Part shown: positions 14,538 through 22,593 of the stretch, one piece after another
Position numbering within the stretch: position 1 is the stretch's first letter
Layout: each line of letters starts with the position of its first letter
Assembly: GCA_000434235.1 (NCBI GenBank)
Contig: FR892005.1
Coordinates: 105,629-138,413, forward strand
Direction of reading: 5' to 3'
Length of the DNA: 32,785 nucleotides
From: Alistipes sp. CAG:268
GTDB taxonomy: Bacteria; Bacteroidota; Bacteroidia; Bacteroidales; Rikenellaceae
Notes under the pieces: generated by a model
Database searches by the model: none
Seen by the model: only the letters and a program-made list of their open reading frames with translations
Told to the model about the DNA's origin: nothing
Translations under genes and position numbers: made by a program

Positions 14538-16858
14538 ATGGGGGGAACGGGAAAAATCATCCTTCTTTTGGGGCTGGCTGCCGCATGGCTGCCGCAGCCG
14601 GCCCGTTCGGAGGTCCGGCCGGAGCGCTATGACGCCTACGATGTCGTGTGGCGGAGCCGGAGCGGCGATGCTTCGGGATCGATGCCCGTCGGAAACGGTG
14701 ATACGGGCTGCAACGTTTGGGTGACCGAGACGGGACGGATCGAGTGCCGCATCGGCAAGACGGATGCCTTCAGTGAGCTCAATTCGCTGCTGAAGGTGGG
14801 CGGGTTGAGCGTCGCAATGACGCCCAACCTGCTCGCCGGCGGCGAGTTCGAGCAGCGGCTGAACATCCGCGACGGCGTGGTCGAGATCTCGGGATCGAAT
14901 TCGGACGGGGCGGTATCGCTCCGTTTCTGGGTCGATGCCCATGCCCCGGTGATCCGTCTCGAGGGCGAGGCGTCGGTCCCCGTGAAGGTGGAGGTGCGCA
15001 ATACGACGTGGCGGAAGGCGCCGCGCGAGATCAGCGGGCTGGAACGCCACGCGATCTACGGACTGTACGATGCGCCGTTTGCCACGCGGCTGCAGGCCGA
15101 TACGCTGCTGCACTCCGATGTCGGTATGGCCTGGGCCCACCGCAACGAGAGTTCGATCTATCTGCTGACGCTGCAAAACCAGAATCTGGCCGACTGGTAC
15201 GATCCGGCGGACGATCCGCTGCTCCACCGCACCTTCGGGGCGCTGGTCTGCGGTCCCGGCATGCGCTGCGAGGCGCCCGACCGGCTGGTCTCCGTCGCTG
15301 CGGACCGGAAGATCGTCGTGGCGGCAGTCGTCGGGTCGGGGCGTCCGGAGAGCCTGTCCGAGTGGCTGTCCCGGGTTGAGGAACAGGCCCGGAAGCTGCC
15401 GAAGGGCGGGAAATCCCTGGCGCGGCACCGGAAGTGGTGGAACGACTTCTGGCTCCGGCACTACATCTTCGTCGGATCGGAGGAGCAGCCCGAGGAGGCC
15501 TTCTCGCTGACCCGGGCCTACATCCTGCAGCGCTACATGAATGCGGCGGCCGGACGGGGGCGGATGCCGATCAAGTTCAACGGCTCGATCTTCAATGTCG
15601 AGCTGACGCACGATATGGCCGGATGCCCGCGCGGGCTGGATGCCGACTTCAGACTGTGGGGCGGTCCCTATTGGTGGCAGAATACGCGCCTGCCCTACAG
15701 TTCCATGCTCTTTTCGGGCGACTGGGAGATGATGCGCCCGTTGTTCCGGATGTACCGGGAGGCCCTGCCGCTGGCCGAGTACCGCACGCGCCGGTATTTC
15801 GGGCACGAAGGAGCCTATTTCCCGGAGACGATGTGTTTCTGGGGAACCTATGCCATCGACAACTACGGATGGGACCGCACGGGACTGGCGGGCGGAGGTT
15901 CGCCGAACCCCCACATCCGCTAGGAGTTTCGCAGAACCGCTACATCCGCTACTATTTTCAGTCGAACATCGAGCTGGTTGCGCTCATGCTCGCATATTAT
16001 GAATTCTCGGAGGACGACGGCTTCCTGACCGAAACGCTCTTCCCGGTCGCCTCACGCATCCTGACCTTCTACGACCGGCACTACCCGAAGTCGGAGCGCG
16101 GCGAGATCGTGCTCACGCCGGCGCAGTCGCTGGAGACCTACTTCGAAGGGGTCCGCAATCCGCTGCCCGACATCGCCGGGCTGCGGTGGATCACCGCGCG
16201 GCTGAAATCCTGCTGCGGCGAGCGGCTCCCCGATGACCTGGCCGCACTGTGCGACCGGATGGCCGCGTCGCTGCCCCCGATCCCCACCGGAGAGAGCCCC
16301 GAAGGAGAGGTGCTGGTCGCCGGGGAGCAGCTGGGCGAGCGGATGAACGTGGAGAAGCCCGAACTCTATGCCGTATTCCCCTACCGGTGGTACGGCGTGG
16401 GCGAGCCCGGCCTCGACGTGGCCCGGCGGACCTATGCGCGGCGGGCGGTCAAGGAGAGCTGGGGCTGGCAGCAGGACGGCATCTTCGCAGCCAACCTGGG
16501 CCTGGCCGACGAAGCACGCCGCATCGTGACGGCCAACAGTGCCGCCTCCAATCCCGCATTCCGTTTCCCGGTGATGTGGGGCCCCAACTACGACTGGGTT
16601 CCCGACCAGGACCACGGCTCGGTCCTGCTGCGGACGCTGCAGAACATGCTGATCCAGTATGGCGGCGACGACATCCACCTCCTGCCCGCCTGGCCCGCCG
16701 ACTGGAGTGTAGAGTTCAAGGTATACGGCCCCCGCGGAGCCTGCATCACGGGGTCGTACGGGCCGAAGGCCGGAACCCGCATCGAGCGTTCGGAAGGGAT
16801 CGGCCGCCAGAATCTGATTGTACACAACCCACGAAAACCTCATGGAAATGACGAGTAA
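14538..16858 (+). pseudogene. DUF5703/GH95-like glycoside hydrolase, frameshifted by a 29-bp duplication
   Basis: Two frames together give one secreted protein of about 763 residues once a 29-base duplicated copy (15894-15951) is reduced to one. The first frame runs from the ATG at 14538 to a TAG at 15921-15923; the second continues in another frame to 16858. A signal peptide is at the start (KIILLLGLAAAWLPQPARS). The N-terminal part has the DUF5703 signature (SGSMPVGNGDTGCNVWV, IGKTDAFSELN). The rest is an (alpha/alpha)6-type barrel like GH95/GH65 enzymes (FNGSIFNVEL, WGGPYWWQNTRLPYSSML, GWQQDGIFAANLGLADEA). An upstream TTG (14532) is also possible. It probably cleaved a terminal sugar in the periplasm. 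As written, the sequence encodes only the N-terminal 461 residues. Loss of function is real only if the duplication is real. Confidence 0.8.
15894..15951 (+). repeat. Imperfect 29-bp tandem duplication inside the GH95-like gene
   Basis: Copy 1 (15894-15922) and copy 2 (15923-15951) are adjacent and match at 25 of 29 bases. Copy 2 encodes the family-like GVSQNRYIRY; copy 1 in the same frame would read GGSPNPHIR. Since 29 is not a multiple of three, the frame breaks and a stop codon falls on the junction. Removing 29 bases exactly rejoins the two frames. Confidence 0.9.
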
Positions 16859-18008
16859 AGAACGAATCCTGGCCGCCATGAACCTGCAGCGGCCCGACCG
16901 GGTCCCGCTGATGTGCCAGTTCAGCATCGGCTGCATGATGGAGCAGCTGCATCCGGATCCGGTCGCATTCTGGTACAACCAGCAGACGTTTGCCGACGGG
17001 CTGATCGAATTGCGCGAACGGTTCCGTTTCGACGGCATCCTGGTCAGCCTCCACGGTCACTCCGACGATTGGAAGCGGGATCTTCTCTCCCGCGAGGAGC
17101 TCGGCGAGGGCTCCGTAAGGCTGGAGTACCCCGACCGCACGGAGCTGCACTGCTGGCAGGATCTGCCGGTGGTGACCTTCCGCTCGCCGCGGAAGAGCCT
17201 CGACCTGGAGTCGGTCGATGTCGAACGCGACATCCCCGGGCAGCTGGACTACATCCCCGTGTCGCACAATCTCTATTTTCGGCTCGATCCGGAGAACCTC
17301 TACGGAATTTTCGACTATCTTTACAGTCGTGTGGGCGACAGCTGTTCGATCCACGGCGAGATCACCTCTCCGCTGGACTATTACCTCGATCTGTTCGGTT
17401 ACGAGCAGGGCCTCATGGGGCTGATCATGTATCCCGCCAAGGCGGCACAGATCCTCCAGCGCTTTACCGACGGGGTGAAGCGCATCGCGCGGGGCATGTG
17501 CCGGACGCCTGTCGATGCGATCAAGATCTCGTCGCCGTTCGCCGGCCGTGGCTTCATCTCCTCGGAGTTCTACGAGCAGTTCGTGCTGCCCTACGAGTCG
17601 CAGATCATCCGCGAGATCCGTCAGGCTGGGAAGTTCGTCTACATCCATACGTGCGGTTCGATCGGCGACCGGCTCGAACTCATGCAGCGGAGCGGGGCCT
17701 CCGGCCTGGAGTGCCTCGATCCGGTGCCGGTCGGGGATGTCGATCTGGAGGACGCCTTCCGGCGGATCGGCCGGGAGATGTTCATCAAGGGCAACATCGA
17801 CTCGATCAACACGCTGCTGATGGCCGACGATGCGAAGGCCGAGGAGGATGTGCGGCGGATCATCCGCACCGGCATGACCCTAGGACGGGGCTTTATCCTG
17901 AGCACCGCCTGCTCGATTGCGCCGCTGGTGCCCCGGCACCGCATCGAGATGCTGCACGAACTGGTCATGCGCTGCGGACAATACGGAGATGAGACAGAAC
18001 AAAGATAA
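16842..18008 (+). CDS. URO-D/MtaA-family protein, zinc methyltransferase-like
   Basis: A 388-residue cytoplasmic protein without signal peptide, of the uroporphyrinogen decarboxylase superfamily. It opens MEMTSKERILAAMNLQRPDRVPL, typical of the MtaA/CmuA methyltransferase branch. The zinc ligands of that branch are visible: H269-x-C271 (IHTCGS) and C357 (STACSIAP). These residues and the absence of HemE motifs argue against heme synthesis. Known relatives move methyl groups between a corrinoid protein and a thiol. No corrinoid protein or partner methyltransferase is in the window, so the reaction is unknown. It overlaps the 3' end of the glycosidase by 17 bases and is followed 13 bases later by the GH20 gene, so it is a true operon member. 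A second ATG at 16848 is equally possible. Confidence 0.85.
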   Translation: MEMTSKERILAAMNLQRPDRVPLMCQFSIGCMMEQLHPDPVAFWYNQQTFADGLIELRERFRFDGILVSLHGHSDDWKRDLLSREELGEGSVRLEYPDRTELHCWQDLPVVTFRSPRKSLDLESVDVERDIPGQLDYIPVSHNLYFRLDPENLYGIFDYLYSRVGDSCSIHGEITSPLDYYLDLFGYEQGLMGLIMYPAKAAQILQRFTDGVKRIARGMCRTPVDAIKISSPFAGRGFISSEFYEQFVLPYESQIIREIRQAGKFVYIHTCGSIGDRLELMQRSGASGLECLDPVPVGDVDLEDAFRRIGREMFIKGNIDSINTLLMADDAKAEEDVRRIIRTGMTLGRGFILSTACSIAPLVPRHRIEMLHELVMRCGQYGDETEQR

Positions 18009-18021
18009 AGGAGATTAGGAT

Positions 18022-20331
18022 ATGTTGTACGAACGGAATACGAAACGAATGAATGGCCTGCGGCGTGCCGCGGTATGCCTGGCCCTTGCACTGGTGGCCG
18101 TCCTTCCGGCTGCGGCCGGCGGCCGGATCCACGAACGGACCATCTCGGTGGTTCCCTGCCCCGAGACCCTGATCCGCCGTCCCGGACGGTGCCTTCTCTC
18201 GGAGCGGACCTCGCTCCTGCTCTCGGACCGGAGTCTGGAGCCTGTTGCCGGCTATTTCACGGAGAAGATCGCACGCTCGTCGGGCATCGACCTCAAGGAG
18301 CGGCGCGAGGCCGGAAATACCCTTGCTCTGCGTCTCGACACGCAGCGGGGCATCCCGGAGGAGGGGTATGAACTGACCGTCGCGCCCGACGGCATCGAGC
18401 TGGTCGCCTCGACGGGCGCCGGCATCTTCTACGGCATGCAGACGCTCATGCAGTTGCTGCCCGCCGGGATCGAGAGCCCGACGCCGGTTCCCGGCATGGA
18501 GCTTTCGATCCCCTGCGTGGAGATACGCGATGCGCCCCGGATGGCCTATCGCGGGGTGATGCTCGATGCGTGCCGTCATTTCAGCACGGTGGAGGAGATC
18601 GAGAAGCTGTTGGACGTGATGGCCATGTACAAGCTGAACAAGTTCCACTGGCACCTGACCGACGACCAGCTCTGGACCGTCGAGATCCGGAAATATCCCC
18701 GTCTGACGAAGCTCGGGGGCGTTCGCACCGAGACCGACGGCACCATCCACCGGGGCTTCTATACGCAACGCGATATCCGCCGGATCGTGGCCTATGCCGC
18801 CGCCCGGCAGATCGACGTCATTCCCGAGATCGAGATGCCGGGGCACGCCATGGCCGCCATTACGGCCTATCCCGAACTGTCGTGTCGCGGGGGCAGCTAC
18901 CGGGTCCGCAACCTCTGGGGCGTCGAGCAGGACGTCTACTGCGCCGGACGCGAACGGACCTTCCGTTTCATCGAGGAGGTGCTCTCCGAGATCGTCGAAC
19001 TGTTCCCCTACGAGTATGTGCATGTCGGCGGCGACGAGTGCCCGAAGGAGCGTTGGAAGGAGTGTCCGCTGTGCCAGGCCCGGATGAAACAGGAGGGACT
19101 GAAGACCGAGTTCGAACTTCAGAGCTACTTCATCCGCCGGGTCGAGAAGATCCTCCAGGCCAAGGGCCGCAAGCTGATCGGCTGGGACGAGATCCTCGAG
19201 GGCGGTCTCTCGCCCACGGCGACCGTCATGTCGTGGCGCGGCGAGGAGGGTGGCATCGCGGCGGCCAACCACGGCAACCAGGTGATCATGACCCCGATCG
19301 GGTACATGTACATGAACATGTATCAGGGCGCCATGGAGAGCGACCGGCTTGCCTACGGGTGGAACATCCCGCTCAGCCAGGTCTATGGCTACGACCCCTA
19401 TCCGGCACAGATCCTTCCCGAGAAGCGGCACCTGATCTGGGGTGTGCAGGCCAACATGTGGACCGAATATGCCTACGGGCCCGAGGATGTCGAGTACCAG
19501 CTCTTCCCGCGCACCCTGGCGCTGGCCGAACTGGCGTGGAGCCTTCCGGCCAACAAGGATTTCGGGCGATTCACCCGCAGCCTGGAGAACCAGCACGTGC
19601 GGCTGGACCTGCACGGGATCAACTACCACATCCCGATGCCCGAAGGAGTGGCATGCTCCGACGTGCGCTTCCTCGACTCCGTCACGCTGCGGCTGACCAA
19701 TACGCGCGACTATCCGATGGTCTATACGCTCGACGGGTCGGCCCCGACCGCCTCCTCGGAGGTGCTCAACGGACCGCTCACGCTCGATGAGGAGTGTGTC
19801 GTGCGGGTCGCGACGCTGCTGCCGACCGGACGGCTCTCGCCCGAGCGGCGTTTTACGGTGAGCCGGACGCAACTGGCCCCCTCCGCCGATGTGGAGACCG
19901 AACCAGGGATCGTGCGGACCCTTGCCTGCGGTGATTTCAGACGGCTCGGGGACCTCGGCGCGGCACAGTGGGGCGCACCCGAGGTGCTGCCCGATTTCGC
20001 CTTCCCGTTCGAAGGCGAGCAGGCTGGAGGTGCGGCCATCTTCACGGGATATATCGACATCCCGGAGTCGGGCGTCTATGTTTTCGGTACGGATGCCGAC
20101 CGGCTGGAGATCGACTCCGAGGAGGTGGTCAATAACGACGGGAAACTGGCCATGCACCAGCTGGGCCGCGGGACCCGGGCGCTGGAAAAGGGGCGCCACG
20201 CCTTCCGGATGACGTTCCTGAACTACCCCGACGGCGGTCGCCCCCGGGCGTGGGACCGACTTGGATTCGTATACAAGCTCCAGTCGGACAAGGAGTTCGT
20301 GTGGGCTGCCCCCGAATCCATGAGCCATTGA
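18022..20331 (+). CDS. GH20 beta-N-acetylhexosaminidase with C-terminal accessory domains
   Basis: A 769-residue exported enzyme that removes terminal beta-linked GlcNAc or GalNAc. The signal peptide is at about residues 10-33. The GH20b N-domain follows to about 165, then the catalytic TIM barrel (MAYRGVMLDACRHF, KFHWHLTDDQLW, EIEMPGHAMA). The catalytic pair is D338-E339 in HVGGDE, as needed for substrate-assisted catalysis. After the barrel, about 560-620 is an Fn3-like chitobiase-type domain (YTLDGSAPTAS) and the end (about 650-765) looks like a PA14-type carbohydrate-binding domain (GYIDIPESGVYVFGTDADR). The start at 18022 is favoured by an AAGGAG sequence just upstream (18006-18011); a second ATG at 18049 would shorten only the n-region. 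Confidence 0.93.
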   Translation: MLYERNTKRMNGLRRAAVCLALALVAVLPAAAGGRIHERTISVVPCPETLIRRPGRCLLSERTSLLLSDRSLEPVAGYFTEKIARSSGIDLKERREAGNTLALRLDTQRGIPEEGYELTVAPDGIELVASTGAGIFYGMQTLMQLLPAGIESPTPVPGMELSIPCVEIRDAPRMAYRGVMLDACRHFSTVEEIEKLLDVMAMYKLNKFHWHLTDDQLWTVEIRKYPRLTKLGGVRTETDGTIHRGFYTQRDIRRIVAYAAARQIDVIPEIEMPGHAMAAITAYPELSCRGGSYRVRNLWGVEQDVYCAGRERTFRFIEEVLSEIVELFPYEYVHVGGDECPKERWKECPLCQARMKQEGLKTEFELQSYFIRRVEKILQAKGRKLIGWDEILEGGLSPTATVMSWRGEEGGIAAANHGNQVIMTPIGYMYMNMYQGAMESDRLAYGWNIPLSQVYGYDPYPAQILPEKRHLIWGVQANMWTEYAYGPEDVEYQLFPRTLALAELAWSLPANKDFGRFTRSLENQHVRLDLHGINYHIPMPEGVACSDVRFLDSVTLRLTNTRDYPMVYTLDGSAPTASSEVLNGPLTLDEECVVRVATLLPTGRLSPERRFTVSRTQLAPSADVETEPGIVRTLACGDFRRLGDLGAAQWGAPEVLPDFAFPFEGEQAGGAAIFTGYIDIPESGVYVFGTDADRLEIDSEEVVNNDGKLAMHQLGRGTRALEKGRHAFRMTFLNYPDGGRPRAWDRLGFVYKLQSDKEFVWAAPESMSH

Positions 20332-20358
20332 ATCGAACAACCTGAATGAGCAAACAAC

Positions 20359-22593
20359 ATGATTTCCCTTCGAAAGATATATGCTGCGGCCGCTGCCCTG
20401 GGTTTTGCGGCGACCGCCTCGGCCATCGAGATCCACGTCTCGCCCGCCGGCAACGACAGTAACCCCGGAACGCGCGAGGCTCCGGTCGCCACGCTCCGTG
20501 CCGCACAACAGTGCGTCCGCCATTACAAGTCCATCTGGCACCAGCCCGAAACGATTACGGTCGTCATCGCCGCGGGCAACTACGAACTCGACGAACCGCT
20601 CGTGTTCAACGGCCTCGATTCGGGCGATCCGGACCATCCGGTCGTCTGGCAGGCTGCGCTCGGTGCCCGGGTTTCGCTGTGCGGGGGCGTGAACATTCCC
20701 GGATCGGCGTTCGGCCGGGTCAAGGATCCGGCCATCCGGCGCCGGCTGAACCCCAAGGCCGCCTCGCACATTGTCTGTGCGGACCTGCGGGCGCTGGGAA
20801 TCGACTCCTTCGGCGAGATCGTGCAGTACGGGCATTCGGCCAGCGTGCCCGTGGCCCCGCTCGAGCTCTTCTTCGACGGCGAGCCCATGGAGCTGGCCCG
20901 CTATCCCAACGAGGGGTGGATCCGGATCGGGGAGGTGCTCGATCCGGGGTCGTCGCCCCGCGTCGGAGACTATTCCGACCGCCCGGGCGTGTTCCGCTAC
21001 ACCGATGACCGCCACGCGGCATGGGCCGGTCTGAAGGATGTCTGGCTCCAGGGTACGTTCAACTACGGGTTTGCCGACGACAACATCCGCGTCGCCTCGA
21101 TCGATCCGGGGAAGGGTACCGTGACGCTCGCCTCGCCGCACCTTTACGGCATCGCCTCGGGGGCCGCCTACCAGCACTATTTCGCATACAACATCCTGGA
21201 GGAGCTCGACCGCCCCTCGGAGTGGTATCTCGACCGTGAATCCGGAATCCTTTACTTCTATCCGCCTTCCGACATCCGGAAGGCGAACATCCAGGTCTCG
21301 ATCCTCGAAGATCCGATCGTCTGTCTCGAAGGGGTGGAGTACCTCCGCCTCGAACGCCTGACCATCGAGTGCGGCCGCGGCATCGGGGTCTACATCGAGC
21401 GGTCCAACCACAACGTGATTGCCGGCTGCACGATCCGCAACGTCGGGACGAGCGGCGTCTTCATGGGCCAGGGGGCCGAACAGACCTTCCCCCACATCAC
21501 GGTGGACGATTACGAAGGGCGTCCCGTCTCGCGCCGTATCGGCAACCTGCAGGGGCACATCTACAAATATCCCCACTGGGACCGCAAGGCCGGGATGCAC
21601 AACGGCATTCTCAGCTGCGACATCTACAACACGGGCAGCGGCGCTGTCTACCTGAGCGGCGGCGACAAGGTCTCGCTGACCCCCGGCAACAGCTATGTGG
21701 AGAACTGCCGGATGACCAACTACAACCGCCGGAACAAGTTCCTGTGGGCGGCGGTCAGCGTGAACGGGTGCGGCAACCGGGTTTCGCACTGCGAGATCCA
21801 CGACTCCGACTGGCAGGGAATCTACGTCTCCGGCAACGAGCACCTGTTCGAGTACAACTACATCCACGACGTGACGCTCAACTCGAACGACACCTCGCCG
21901 TGGTATATCGGCCGCGATCCGAGCAGCCGCGGGAACATCGTGCGCTACAACCGCTTCGAGCGGTGCGGAAATCCCGAGCGGATGAACATGGGAATCTACT
22001 GCGACGACAGTTCGACGGACGTGCTGGTCTACGGCAACCTGTTCGTGGACATGAACACGACCCACGGCGTGATGTTCTCCAACACGGGCTGGGACCTGAA
22101 GTTCGTGAACAACATCGTGGTGAATCCCGTCGCCTCGACGATGTACATTTCGTCGCACTATTATACCTGGGCCCGTGACCAGGGTCCGGCCTGTTTCGGC
22201 GAAAACGGCCTGCTCAGGTACCGGCTCACGCAGTGCGTGGATATCTATTCGGCCCCCTACAGCGACCGCTATCCCGAGTTGATGAACTACCTCGACCCGA
22301 TTGTCGAGGGACAGGAGTGGGAGGGCATGCGCCCGCGCCGCAACTGCATGACCCGAAACCTGATCGTCGGCAGCCGCGAGGCGTCCCTGAAGCTCGACGG
22401 ACCGCATGCACAGGGCACCGAGACGAACAACTTCTGTACGCAGGACGATCCGGGTTTCGTCGATTGGAAGGGCGGCGACTACCGTCTGAAACCCGATGCG
22501 GAGGCCTATCGCCGCATCGAGGGCTTCGAGCCCCTGCCGATCGAACGGATGGGCGTTTACGAGGATGAATACCGAAAAACCGACAACCGATGA
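20359..22593 (+). CDS. Secreted parallel beta-helix protein, likely glycoside hydrolase
   Basis: A 744-residue protein with a signal peptide (ISLRKIYAAAAALGFAATASA, cleaved near residue 22). It opens IEIHVSPAGNDSNPGTREAP, the start common to large right-handed beta-helix enzymes of Bacteroidetes. Repeated helix rungs are seen between about 320 and 620 (YLRLERLTIECGRGIGVYIE, NVIAGCTIRNVGTSGVFM, GNRVSHCEIHDSDWQGIYVS, NIVRYNRFERCGN). Some proteins of this form belong to GH141 or GH110; I cannot assign the family by eye. In this operon an alpha-fucosidase or alpha-galactosidase acting on glycan ends would fit. Its stop overlaps the start of the next gene by four bases (ATGA), so translation of the two is probably coupled. 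Confidence 0.85.
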   Translation: MISLRKIYAAAAALGFAATASAIEIHVSPAGNDSNPGTREAPVATLRAAQQCVRHYKSIWHQPETITVVIAAGNYELDEPLVFNGLDSGDPDHPVVWQAALGARVSLCGGVNIPGSAFGRVKDPAIRRRLNPKAASHIVCADLRALGIDSFGEIVQYGHSASVPVAPLELFFDGEPMELARYPNEGWIRIGEVLDPGSSPRVGDYSDRPGVFRYTDDRHAAWAGLKDVWLQGTFNYGFADDNIRVASIDPGKGTVTLASPHLYGIASGAAYQHYFAYNILEELDRPSEWYLDRESGILYFYPPSDIRKANIQVSILEDPIVCLEGVEYLRLERLTIECGRGIGVYIERSNHNVIAGCTIRNVGTSGVFMGQGAEQTFPHITVDDYEGRPVSRRIGNLQGHIYKYPHWDRKAGMHNGILSCDIYNTGSGAVYLSGGDKVSLTPGNSYVENCRMTNYNRRNKFLWAAVSVNGCGNRVSHCEIHDSDWQGIYVSGNEHLFEYNYIHDVTLNSNDTSPWYIGRDPSSRGNIVRYNRFERCGNPERMNMGIYCDDSSTDVLVYGNLFVDMNTTHGVMFSNTGWDLKFVNNIVVNPVASTMYISSHYYTWARDQGPACFGENGLLRYRLTQCVDIYSAPYSDRYPELMNYLDPIVEGQEWEGMRPRRNCMTRNLIVGSREASLKLDGPHAQGTETNNFCTQDDPGFVDWKGGDYRLKPDAEAYRRIEGFEPLPIERMGVYEDEYRKTDNR

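Noticed and set aside
9825..15914. A 2029-codon open frame on the minus strand opposite susC, susD and the GH95-like gene
   Set aside because: The protein is low-complexity in style (rich in V, R, H, G, D), has no domain, and mirrors GC-rich codon use of the real genes on the other strand.
16842..18008. Calling the URO-D protein HemE of heme synthesis
   Set aside because: It has the H-x-C...C zinc ligands of MtaA-type methyltransferases and sits in a glycan operon.
17965..22407. A 1480-codon open frame on the minus strand
   Set aside because: It lies opposite the 3' end of the URO-D gene, GH20 and most of the beta-helix gene, whose products are clearly recognisable; it is a codon-bias shadow.
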